DNA of 5,425 nucleotides from Chloroflexota bacterium. Its GTDB lineage: Bacteria > Chloroflexota > Dehalococcoidia > SM23-28-2 > RBG-16-64-32. The stretch lies in the NCBI GenBank assembly GCA_005880055.1, contig VBJS01000142.1, positions 1 to 5,425 on the forward strand, in the 5' to 3' direction. This document shows positions 1-5,144 of this stretch, piece by piece; position 1 is the stretch's first letter, and each line of letters begins with the position of its first letter. Under the pieces are notes generated by a model, which made no database searches, was not told the DNA's origin, and saw only the letters and a program-made list of their open reading frames with translations. Position numbers and translations under genes: made by a program.

Positions 1-66
1 CTCAAAGGCGTGGGCGAGCCGCTGCGGGTGTGGGCGGCCAAGACGAGTGACGGGGCGCTCCAGTGA
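1..66 (+). CDS. C-terminal end of a class III adenylate/guanylate cyclase domain protein (partial)
   Basis: Only the last 21 codons are in the window, read from base 1 and ending in TGA at 64-66. They encode LKGVGEPLRVWAAKTSDGAL followed by Q. The segment 'LKGvgePlrVw' matches the final strand of class III cyclase homology domains, and the next gene has the equivalent 'LKGFPERWRLYEV' at its residues 156-168. A class III domain would convert ATP or GTP to the cyclic nucleotide, but the catalytic residues lie upstream and cannot be judged. Its TGA overlaps the GTG start of the next gene, which suggests co-transcription and translational coupling. The family call rests on a short motif plus this context. 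Confidence 0.65.
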   Translation, partial: LKGVGEPLRVWAAKTSDGALQ

Positions 67-971
67 GCACAACTACAACGGTAACGGTCCTATTCACGGA
101 CGTTGTCGGTTCGACGCAGCTGCGGACAGGCCGTGGTGAGGCGCCCGCCCACAGGGACCTCCAGGCGCACTCAGACGTGGTGCGTCAACAGGTCGAGGCG
201 CACAGCGGGCGAGTGGTCAAGACCGCCGGCGACGATTTCATGGTGGCGTTCGACTCGGCGCGGAGGGCCGTGGAGTGCGCGGTCGGTATCCAGAGGACAC
301 TGGCTGAGCAGAACCGCCGCCATCCGGACCGGGAGGTCCATATACGGATAGGGATCAACACCGGCGAGGCCATCGTGGAAGGGGAAGATCTGTTTGGAGC
401 GGCGGTAAACGCGGCTAAGCGCATTGAAGCGAAGGCGGTCGGCGACCAGATCCTGGTCTCCGAGATCGTGCGCGGCGTCGTCGGCGCCCACAAGGACGTT
501 GAGTTTGTGGACAGGGGCCGGGTCCGTCTCAAGGGTTTCCCGGAGCGCTGGCGTCTCTACGAGGTGCCGTGGCAAGCAAAGCCACCGCAGCCCACTCCTC
601 TCGTGCTCAGTTTCCTCTTCACGGATGTGGTGGGCTCCTTCGACATTACGGAACGCCTAGGCGATGATCAATGGCTGGACATATTGCGCGCCCATAACGC
701 CATCGTCCGCGCTGAGCTCGCGGCCCACGAGGCCTCCTGGTTCAAGAGCTTAGGCGACGGATTCATGGTGGCCTTTCCGGCCGCAATCGACGCCCTAGAG
801 TGCGCTATCTCGATCCAGCGCGACTTCGCTGAATACAACGAGGAGCACCCCGACGAACCCCTTTCGGTGCGCGTTGGATTACACACCGGGAATGGGAAGG
901 GCCGTGACCCTGGCAGCTCGCATAACCAGTCAGGCGCAGGGCCGCGGCATACTGGTCTCGCAACGGCTTAA
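63..971 (+). CDS. Tandem class III cyclase homology domain protein, truncated by a frameshift in domain 2
   Basis: Encodes 302 residues from a GTG that overlaps the upstream TGA. Domain 1 (about 1-170) starts at once with FTDVVGST. It has the usual class III residues: metal-binding D13 and D57, substrate lysine K53, D109 in EGEDLFG (adenine-contact position), and N116 and R120 in AVNAAKRI. The usual GDG is GDD here (56-58). Domain 2 (about 180-276) repeats the pattern with D188 in FTDVVGS, K228 and D232 in FKSLGDGF, then VRVGLHTG. After G276 the frame is wrong: residues 277-302 are unrelated to the family, and the genuine continuation lies in another frame to base 1080. Domain 1 could still work as a homodimer, making cAMP or cGMP in the cytoplasm, but that is inference. 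No transmembrane segment, HAMP or receiver domain is present, so the input signal is unknown. Ribosome binding is poor, so translation probably depends on coupling to the upstream gene. Confidence 0.8.
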   Translation: MSTTTTVTVLFTDVVGSTQLRTGRGEAPAHRDLQAHSDVVRQQVEAHSGRVVKTAGDDFMVAFDSARRAVECAVGIQRTLAEQNRRHPDREVHIRIGINTGEAIVEGEDLFGAAVNAAKRIEAKAVGDQILVSEIVRGVVGAHKDVEFVDRGRVRLKGFPERWRLYEVPWQAKPPQPTPLVLSFLFTDVVGSFDITERLGDDQWLDILRAHNAIVRAELAAHEASWFKSLGDGFMVAFPAAIDALECAISIQRDFAEYNEEHPDEPLSVRVGLHTGNGKGRDPGSSHNQSGAGPRHTGLATA

Positions 972-1080
972 GGAGATCATCGAAGACACGCACGAGTTTG
1001 CCTTCGATGATGGCCGGGAGGTGCAGCTGAGGGGAGCGCGGGAGCCGGTACGCATATACGAGGTCAACTGGCGCGGTTAA
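894..1080 (+). pseudogene. Out-of-frame C-terminal part of cyclase domain 2
   Basis: In the frame ending at TAA 1078-1080 the sequence reads GRAVTLAARITSQAQG, then ILVSQRLKEIIE, and finishes REPVRIYEVNW. This is the last third of a class III cyclase domain and belongs to the domain broken in the preceding gene. In domain 1, ten residues (EAIVEGEDLF) lie between the conserved TG and the G of GAAVN. Here only four bases (891-894) separate HTG from GRAV, so about 26 nt are missing relative to domain 1. The lost piece includes the adenine-contact position, so domain 2 could not be repaired by a simple frameshift. The transition-state Asn position is Thr (AVTLAARI), so this domain may already have been non-catalytic. 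An internal TTG at 874 opens this frame but has no ribosome binding site, and a separate product is unlikely. Confidence 0.75.
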
Positions 1081-1090
1081 CCACGACGAC

Positions 1091-1117
1091 ACCAGCCACG
1101 TGTCTTGGTGGCTTGGT
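1091..1117. repeat. Imperfect inverted repeat between the cyclase remnant and the oxidoreductase gene
   Basis: ACCAGCCAC (1091-1099) pairs with GTGGCTTGGT (1108-1117) to give nine base pairs with one bulged T (1113) and an 8-nt loop. A CACGTG hexamer sits at 1097-1102. It lies 10 bases after the cyclase remnant's stop and 30 bases before the oxidoreductase ribosome binding site. No T-run follows on either strand, so a classical Rho-independent terminator is unlikely. An operator or a transcript-end hairpin fits better. The function is inferred only from position. Confidence 0.4.
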
Positions 1118-1147
1118 AAATATCGGCGACGTAAGCTGGCCTTCGAC

Positions 1148-1153
1148 AGGAGG
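1148..1153 (+). promoter_or_regulatory. Ribosome binding site of the oxidoreductase gene
   Basis: AGGAGG lies eight bases before the ATG at 1162. It is a near-perfect anti-16S match and fixes the start codon. Confidence 0.85.
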
Positions 1154-1161
1154 ATAACCAA

Positions 1162-2307
1162 ATGGAACCACGCATACTCGTACTCGGCGCCGGTTTCGGC
1201 GGGCTCGAGCTCAGCTCGATCCTCTCCGACGCGCTTGGGGAACGGCTGGACCTCACGCTCATCGACCAGAGCGACTCCTTCGTTTTTGGATATTCGAAGC
1301 TGGACGTGATGTTCGGTCGTGAGACGCCCGACGCCGTGCGCGTCCCTTACCGCCATATCGCGAAACCCGGCGTGACCTTTCGCCGAGAAACGATCACCGC
1401 GATCGATCCCGAGGCTCGGCGCGTCACAACAGACGCCGGAACGTATGATGCCGATGTGTTGGTGGTCGCCCTCGGCGCGGACTATGACATGGGCGCGACA
1501 CCGGGGCTCTCGGAAGGCGGCAACGAGTTCTATACAGTCGCCGGCGCCGAGCGCCTGCGCGACGTGCTCCCGGCCTTCTCCAGCGGCCGCGCGATCGTCG
1601 GAGTGACGTCGACGCCGTTCAAGTGCCCGCCGGCGCCGAGCGAAGCGGCTCTCCTGTTGCACGACTACCTCAAGACGCGCGGCGTTCGCGACGCATGCGA
1701 GATCAGCCTTGTAATGCCGTTCGGGGCGCCGGTTCCACCCTCGCCCGAAACCTCTCAGGCCTTGCTCGAGGCCTTCAGGGAGAGGAACGTCACCTGGGTT
1801 CCCAACCGGCTGGTGCGCGCCCTCGACCCAGGGCGTCGCGTCGCCATCCTGGACGATGACTCGGAGATGCCCTACGACCTCTTCTTCGGTATCCCGAAGC
1901 ACCGGGTACCGGACGTGGTAGCGGCGAGCGGCATGACCGAGGGCGGTTGGGTACCTGTCAACCCTCTGACCCTGGAGACACGTTTTCCCGGCGTTTACGC
2001 TGTGGGGGACGTGACCAGCGTTGGTACGCCCAAAGCCGGTGTCTTCTCGGAAGGGGCTGCGCGCGTGGTGGCGGCGGAGATTATCGCCGTAATGGAAAAA
2101 GGCGAGCAGCCGTCCGGTTATGATGGGCGCGGTTTCTGCTACATCGAGTTCGGTGCCGGGCGCGTGGGGAGTGTGGAGGTGCAGTTCCTCTCCGGGCAAC
2201 CACCCACAGGCAGGTACTACGGGGCATCCCTGGCACTCGCAGCCGAGAAGAAGGAGTTTGGAGCAAGCCGCCGGGCCCGCTGGTTCGGACTAAACGGCCC
2301 GTCTTGA
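1162..2307 (+). CDS. FAD-dependent oxidoreductase, sulfide:quinone reductase-like
   Basis: Encodes 381 residues from an ATG with an excellent ribosome binding site. Residues 5-14 (ILVLGAGFGG) form the FAD-binding dinucleotide fold. VVALGAD near 117-122 and VYAVGDVTSVG near 279-289 are the other FAD contacts, with D283 as the ribityl-binding Asp. TPFKCPPAPSEAALLLHDYL (151-170) is the hallmark of sulfide:quinone reductase and flavocytochrome c sulfide dehydrogenase relatives, placing C155 at the redox-active cysteine. C326 in GFCYIEFG sits where these enzymes have the second active-site cysteine. The third cysteine typical of many family members, expected around 120-130, is absent. Such enzymes pass electrons from sulfide or a related reductant through FAD to quinone at the inner membrane face, but this protein has no transmembrane helix and its true substrate is uncertain. 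Length is slightly short for the family. It stands alone between cyclase remnants and is probably its own transcription unit. Confidence 0.85.
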   Translation: MEPRILVLGAGFGGLELSSILSDALGERLDLTLIDQSDSFVFGYSKLDVMFGRETPDAVRVPYRHIAKPGVTFRRETITAIDPEARRVTTDAGTYDADVLVVALGADYDMGATPGLSEGGNEFYTVAGAERLRDVLPAFSSGRAIVGVTSTPFKCPPAPSEAALLLHDYLKTRGVRDACEISLVMPFGAPVPPSPETSQALLEAFRERNVTWVPNRLVRALDPGRRVAILDDDSEMPYDLFFGIPKHRVPDVVAASGMTEGGWVPVNPLTLETRFPGVYAVGDVTSVGTPKAGVFSEGAARVVAAEIIAVMEKGEQPSGYDGRGFCYIEFGAGRVGSVEVQFLSGQPPTGRYYGASLALAAEKKEFGASRRARWFGLNGPS

Positions 2308-2311
2308 ACGC

Positions 2312-2327
2312 CGGCGCTGCGCCGTTT
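2312..2327 (+). terminator. Short GC hairpin after the oxidoreductase gene (weak terminator candidate)
   Basis: CGGCG (2312-2316) and CGCCG (2320-2324) form a 5-bp stem around a CTG loop, followed by TTT and then mixed sequence. It lies five bases after the oxidoreductase stop, the right place for a terminator. The stem is short and the T-run is only three bases, so chance in GC-rich DNA is a real possibility. Confidence 0.2.
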
Positions 2328-2405
2328 CGTCGCCGACCGCGGCGAGTTCGTGGCATGACGCCTGGACCGTCATCTCGTACTTGTAGTGAATACGACCTGA
2401 CGGCT

Positions 2406-2576
2406 GACATCGTCGATTCCCGCCCTCACCGAGCGCCTCGGCGACGCCGCCTTCCGCGCTGAGGCACGCGAATTGGACGGCTCGCTCCGAGCCGTCATCC
2501 GCGAACATGCCGGCACACCCATCGAAGCAAGCTCCTCGGCGACGGCGTCCTCGCCGTCTTCACCAGCGCTCACCGC
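2406..2576 (+). pseudogene. Remnant of the N-terminal half of a class III cyclase homology domain
   Basis: Three reading frames together rebuild the first half of a cyclase domain. DIVDS is at 2406-2420, where the family has FTDIVxST. ALTERLGDAAFR, then ARELDGSLRAVIREHAG and TPIE, run from 2422 to 2526. KLLGDGVLAVFTSAH follows at 2529-2573. Two small indels explain the breaks: two bases lost near 2421 (S-T-A expected) and one near 2527 (GGC-AAG expected, GC-AAG present). The metal Asp of KLLGDG is still recognisable. No start codon, ribosome binding site or second half of the domain follows. The protein similarity survives out of frame, so the damage is fairly recent. With the genes at 1-1080 this is at least the fourth cyclase domain trace in the window, which suggests local duplication and decay. 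Confidence 0.75.
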
Positions 2577-2745
2577 TCGCCTTCAGACGCCGGCCCTCGG
2601 CGCCGGCCTGGCGCAGTAACGCGTAGCATCTCGGGCACAGCGGCACCACTCCCCGGCGCCAATCATCCCCGTCCTCGGCCGATCCCAGGCTGGTTACGGC
2701 ATAGACGCCGGCCGCTTGGCGATGGCAGAACGAGCAATGGACCAC
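2560..2745 (-). CDS. Small four-cysteine (zinc-ribbon-like) protein of unknown function
   Basis: Encodes 61 residues from a GTG at 2745 to a TGA at 2560-2562. CSFC (residues 4-7) begins the protein and CPRC lies near residue 37, about 30 residues later. Two CxxC knuckles at this spacing fit a single zinc ribbon. The tail is basic and charged (LRQAGAEGRRLKASGERW). An in-frame TAG lies three codons before the GTG, so the start cannot be further upstream. No clear ribosome binding site precedes it. Its last codons run over the 3' end of the cyclase remnant on the other strand, plausible for a gene next to dead sequence. The predicted minus-strand promoter at 2996-3024 points toward it from about 250 bases away. 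I do not recognise the family. Similar short proteins bind zinc in nucleic-acid or assembly roles, but no function is claimed. A chance ORF cannot be excluded. Confidence 0.45.
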   Translation of the reverse strand: MVHCSFCHRQAAGVYAVTSLGSAEDGDDWRRGVVPLCPRCYALLRQAGAEGRRLKASGERW

Positions 2746-2806
2746 GCGTCCAGCCTAGCTCGTGGCGGGAGCCAGATGCTCGGGGTAATTGACATAGGAT
2801 GGGACC

Positions 2807-2899
2807 TTATTTGAGCACGATGGTCCAGACGATCCCGGCCGCCAGTAGTTCAATTGCTCCCAACGCCACCTAGGGCGCCCAGCGTCTCAGCCTGTCCAA
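2807..2899 (-). pseudogene. Micro-ORF for a possible single-span membrane peptide, interrupted by an in-frame TAG
   Basis: On the minus strand GGAGG (plus 2904-2908) lies four bases before a TTG at 2899. The TTG opens nine codons reading MDRLRRWAP, then TAG at 2870-2872, and then in the same frame 20 codons from a GTG at 2869 to TAA at 2807-2809. The second part is strongly hydrophobic (ALGAIELLAAGIVWTIVL) and ends in K. The whole would look like a small membrane protein with a basic cytoplasmic end and one helix, if the TAG were a sense codon. Alternatives are a nine-codon leader followed by re-initiation at the adjacent GTG, or pure chance in GC-rich DNA. A candidate promoter lies about 90 bases upstream. 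I do not recognise a family. Confidence 0.25.
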
Positions 2900-2901
2900 T
2901 T

Positions 2902-2928
2902 CGCCTCCGAAAACAGAAGCGCCTCCGA
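2902..2928. repeat. 9-bp direct repeat, two copies 18 bp apart
   Basis: CGCCTCCGA occurs at 2902-2910 and again at 2920-2928. On the minus strand it reads TCGGAGGCG, and the copy nearer the micro-ORF supplies its possible ribosome binding site. It may be a small duplication in the predicted 5' untranslated region of a minus-strand transcript. Confidence 0.35.
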
Positions 2929-2965
2929 GTCGGCTCTTGGACTGGAGGCACCTCTGTAGCCCGCC

Positions 2966-2986
2966 CCTCGGCCATATGGCCTGAGG
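2966..2986. repeat. Palindrome centred on GGCCATATGGCC, operator-like
   Basis: GGCCATATGGCC (2970-2981) is a perfect 12-bp palindrome. It is extended by CCTC (2966-2969) and GAGG (2983-2986) with a single unpaired T at 2982, giving ten base pairs per arm. It lies just downstream of the predicted minus-strand -10 box (2996-3001), covering the expected first bases of that transcript. This is the classic place for a repressor site. Alternatively it forms a 5' hairpin in the RNA. Confidence 0.4.
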
Positions 2987-2995
2987 AGCGAACGG

Positions 2996-3024
2996 ATGAT
3001 ACGTCGGCTGAATCTCGATTGCAA
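2996..3024 (-). promoter_or_regulatory. Sigma70-like promoter on the minus strand
   Basis: Read on the minus strand, TTGCAA (plus 3019-3024) is a -35 box with 4 of 6 consensus matches. TATCAT (plus 2996-3001) is a -10 box with 5 of 6, and the spacer is exactly 17 bases. The start site would be near 2989. It would drive the minus-strand micro-ORF and perhaps the small cysteine protein at 2745. Confidence 0.4.
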
Positions 3025-3119
3025 GAGTTATTCTCCGACTGCGTCATCGTAGCGACTCCGCCCGGCGGAATGACGAAATCCTGAATGCCACAACGGAAGT
3101 TGGAAGCGCGTACGCGTGC

Positions 3120-3173
3120 TCGGCCCGTGTGGGTCGTCAGCCTTCCCGATTCAACCGCCTGTCGGCCCGTGTG
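3120..3173. repeat. 12-bp direct repeat with a 42-bp period upstream of the protease gene
   Basis: TCGGCCCGTGTG occurs at 3120-3131 and exactly again at 3162-3173. The 42-bp period is close to four turns of B-DNA, so bound proteins would face the same side. The copies end 96 and 138 bases before the protease start codon, suitable for an activator or repressor pair. Sequence between and around the copies does not match, so this is not a longer duplication. Confidence 0.4.
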
Positions 3174-3258
3174 TAACGTTTTTCTGCCAGCATCGTCTAT
3201 GACTTGTCTATCCATAAGTTGTCAAGCGCTGGCGGATGATAGTTGGTGTCGAGTTTGC

Positions 3259-3265
3259 GAGGTGA
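3259..3265 (+). promoter_or_regulatory. Ribosome binding site of the protease gene
   Basis: GAGGTGA lies three bases before the ATG at 3269, with its AGG core six bases away. It supports this start, which also places a signal peptide exactly at the N-terminus. Confidence 0.7.
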
Positions 3266-3268
3266 ACG

Positions 3269-4984
3269 ATGAAAATCCTTATCCTGATCGCCGCGGGCGC
3301 GATCGCGCTGTCGCTGGCGTTTTCGCATGCCAGCGGCTCAAGCCCCGCGCCAGGTGTCGTTTCGCCTCAGGACGCGGCCGGCTGGGGCAATAGCAACTGC
3401 GACATTCTACACGGGGTCTGTGTGGCCCTGACACCAAACGACCCGCAGTACGGGTCGCAATATGGGCCGCAGGAGATACATGCGCCGCAAGCCTGGGATC
3501 TCACGACGGGCGCAACCAGCACCGTGATCGCCATCGTGGACACCGGCATCGACTGCACCCACTCAGACATCGCTGGCAAGTGCATGGTGGGCTATGATTT
3601 CGTGAATATCCGCCCCCTCACCGGCACCGAGAACAGCGATGACTTCGGCCACGGTACGCACGTCGCTTGCATCGCCGCCTGCCAGACAAATAACAGCATG
3701 GGCGTGGCAGGCATGTGCTGGCAGTGCATAGTGATGCCAGTCAAAGTCCTCAACAGCGGCGGCTCCGGCACCTTCGGCCAGGTGGCTCAGGGAATAACTT
3801 TCGCTGCTGACCACGGGGCGAACATTATCAACATGTCGCTCGGGGGCTGCCCCTCGGGCAACCTGGGCGACTGCGGCATGGACCCCGCTGTCGAATCGGC
3901 GATGTCCTACGCCCAGAACAAGGGCGTGCTAATCGTCGCCGCGCTCGCCAACACGGGCGCCTGGCCGCTGTATCCTGGCACGAGCCAGTACACGATCGGG
4001 GTCAGCGCCGTGGACTCCTTCGGCAACATCGCCAACTTCTCTTCGGTTGGCCGCCAGGAGTTCATCGTGAAGGGCAAGACAATGCTCTCTGCCCCTGGTG
4101 TATCTGTGCTCGCCGCCGTGCCCACCGGCACCTGCTCCCTCTGCGACCCTACCGGCTACCGGACGCTCTCCGGCACGTCTATGGCGACGCCACACGTGGC
4201 GGCCTCGGCAGGCCTGATCTGGGCGCAGTTCGGCAATGCTGGCGCCGTGCATGCCGCGCTGACGGGGCATGCTGACGACATGGGCAGTCCTGGCTACGAT
4301 ATGTGTTACGGCATAGGGCGCGTCAATCCTTACCGCGCGCTCTCAGGTACCGCGCAAGTGGACACTGGCGGCATCATGGAGCAGCAGTGCTTGCCCTCAG
4401 CTAACGACAACTTCGCCGCCGCAGCGCCGATTGCCCTTGGTGGGCGCAGCAGCCCCTGGGTCATGGCCAACACGACAGAGGCGGGCGAACCGATCAGCTG
4501 CAACGGCTACTCGGCAAGCGCTTGGTGGAAGTTCAACCCCGTGACCGACGCAGATGTTGAGGCCGACAGCTTCGGTACTTCCGGAGAGATGGACACGGTG
4601 CTCAGCGTCTACACGGGCACGGCGCTCAATAGCCTCACGCTGCTCGGCTGTAACGACGACTTCGGCGGGCAGACCTCAAGCGTTGTTTCTTGGCACGCCG
4701 TCGTAGGTGTGACTTACTGGATACAGGAAACGGGCTGGGCCCAGAACTACGGCGAAGAAGTGCTCAACCTAGGCCTGACCAATTCGAGTCCCAAACCGAC
4801 GCCTTCCCCGACGCCAACGGCATCGCCAACGCCTACCCCTACCCCCATAGCTACTGCCACGCCGACACCGACCGCGTCACCCACGCCAACGATAGCGCCA
4901 ACCCCCACCCCTACTCCGGCTCCTACACCGACACCGTGTCCAAAGTTCAACTCGCAGGGGCGCTGTGTCGGGAAGGGACACTGA
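3269..4984 (+). CDS. Secreted subtilisin-family (S8, thermitase-like) serine protease with C-terminal beta-sandwich-like domain and Pro-Thr tail
   Basis: Encodes 571 residues. Residues 1-21 are a signal peptide (K2, hydrophobic 3-18, likely cleavage after SHA), so the enzyme is exported. The catalytic domain spans about 57-358 and follows thermitase closely from PNDPQYGSQYGPQ through IHAPQAWDLTTG to GRVNPYRAL near 350-358. The catalytic triad is D91 (AIVDTGID), H128 (FGHGTHVA) and S304 (GTSMATPHVA). N228 is the oxyanion residue, in ALANTG instead of the usual AAGN. No I9 propeptide domain is present, only a short pro-segment. Residues about 375-505 (ANDNFAAAAPI, then SAWWKFNP, DTVLSVYTG and CNDDFGG) form a beta-sandwich of the type often found beside secreted bacterial peptidases. 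Residues 510-556 are a Pro-Thr-rich linker, ending in CPKFNSQGRCVGKGH. There are 18 cysteines, unusually many for a bacterial subtilase. It probably degrades extracellular protein for nutrition. It appears monocistronic. Confidence 0.92.
   Translation: MKILILIAAGAIALSLAFSHASGSSPAPGVVSPQDAAGWGNSNCDILHGVCVALTPNDPQYGSQYGPQEIHAPQAWDLTTGATSTVIAIVDTGIDCTHSDIAGKCMVGYDFVNIRPLTGTENSDDFGHGTHVACIAACQTNNSMGVAGMCWQCIVMPVKVLNSGGSGTFGQVAQGITFAADHGANIINMSLGGCPSGNLGDCGMDPAVESAMSYAQNKGVLIVAALANTGAWPLYPGTSQYTIGVSAVDSFGNIANFSSVGRQEFIVKGKTMLSAPGVSVLAAVPTGTCSLCDPTGYRTLSGTSMATPHVAASAGLIWAQFGNAGAVHAALTGHADDMGSPGYDMCYGIGRVNPYRALSGTAQVDTGGIMEQQCLPSANDNFAAAAPIALGGRSSPWVMANTTEAGEPISCNGYSASAWWKFNPVTDADVEADSFGTSGEMDTVLSVYTGTALNSLTLLGCNDDFGGQTSSVVSWHAVVGVTYWIQETGWAQNYGEEVLNLGLTNSSPKPTPSPTPTASPTPTPTPIATATPTPTASPTPTIAPTPTPTPAPTPTPCPKFNSQGRCVGKGH
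4796..4936 (+). repeat. Low-complexity Pro-Thr coding repeat
   Basis: This segment encodes protease residues 510-556, almost entirely Pro, Thr, Ser and Ala in PT/SPT/TPTP units. The degenerate DNA repeats (CCNACN, mixed codons) are not exact copies, so the protein pattern is under selection rather than freshly amplified. Such linkers are extended, wall-spanning spacers and are common in secreted proteins of Chloroflexota. Confidence 0.85.
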
Positions 4985-5144
4985 GCACGGCAAGGACCCG
5001 CAATCTGCAGCGCGAAACCTACAATATCGCCAGTTAGCGCGCCTGAGCAAACGGCGGCTAGCGACCGACGAATCTGGAACAAGTTGCCCTCGGTCGATCT
5101 ACTTCTCCAAGCGGTCGCGTAACCCTTCCTTATCGAGTTGCGAC

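Larger units (their letters stand above)
2746..3268. other. Long intergenic stretch without a convincing long gene
   Basis: About 520 bases separate the small cysteine protein from the protease gene. Open frames here (minus 2850-3215, plus 2854-3084 and 3085-3393) have no domain-like composition and no good ribosome binding site, and I do not count them as genes. The region does hold a minus-strand sigma70-like promoter, a palindrome at its expected start site, a minus-strand micro-ORF, a 9-bp and a 12-bp direct repeat, and a 10-bp palindrome CGCGTACGCG (3107-3116). I found no credible plus-strand promoter for the protease gene. Confidence 0.6.

Noticed and set aside
805..2199. Long minus-strand open frame of 464 codons opposite the oxidoreductase
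   Set aside because: It is antisense to a clearly conserved gene, has no recognisable motif and no ribosome binding site, and is expected from GC-rich codon use.
2789..2794. Perfect TTGACA -35 hexamer on the plus strand
   Set aside because: No acceptable -10 at 16-18 bases (TGAGCA region). The nearby TTATTT is only 12 bases away, and no plus-strand gene follows closely.
2850..3215. Minus-strand frame of 121 codons in the long intergenic region
   Set aside because: No domain-like composition and no ribosome binding site. The candidate promoter lies inside it, and its repeated HTGR comes from the 12-bp DNA repeat.
3204..3245. TTGTCT and TTGTCA hexamers before the protease gene as -35 boxes
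   Set aside because: Neither has a credible -10 at the right distance, so no promoter is claimed.
3929..4270. Minus-strand open frames inside the protease gene
   Set aside because: They are shadows of a gene with an intact catalytic triad and have no independent support.
5059..5118. GCGACCG/CGGTCGC inverted pair after the protease as a terminator
   Set aside because: The arms are only 7 bp, about 45 bases apart, with no T-run. Chance is likely in GC-rich DNA.
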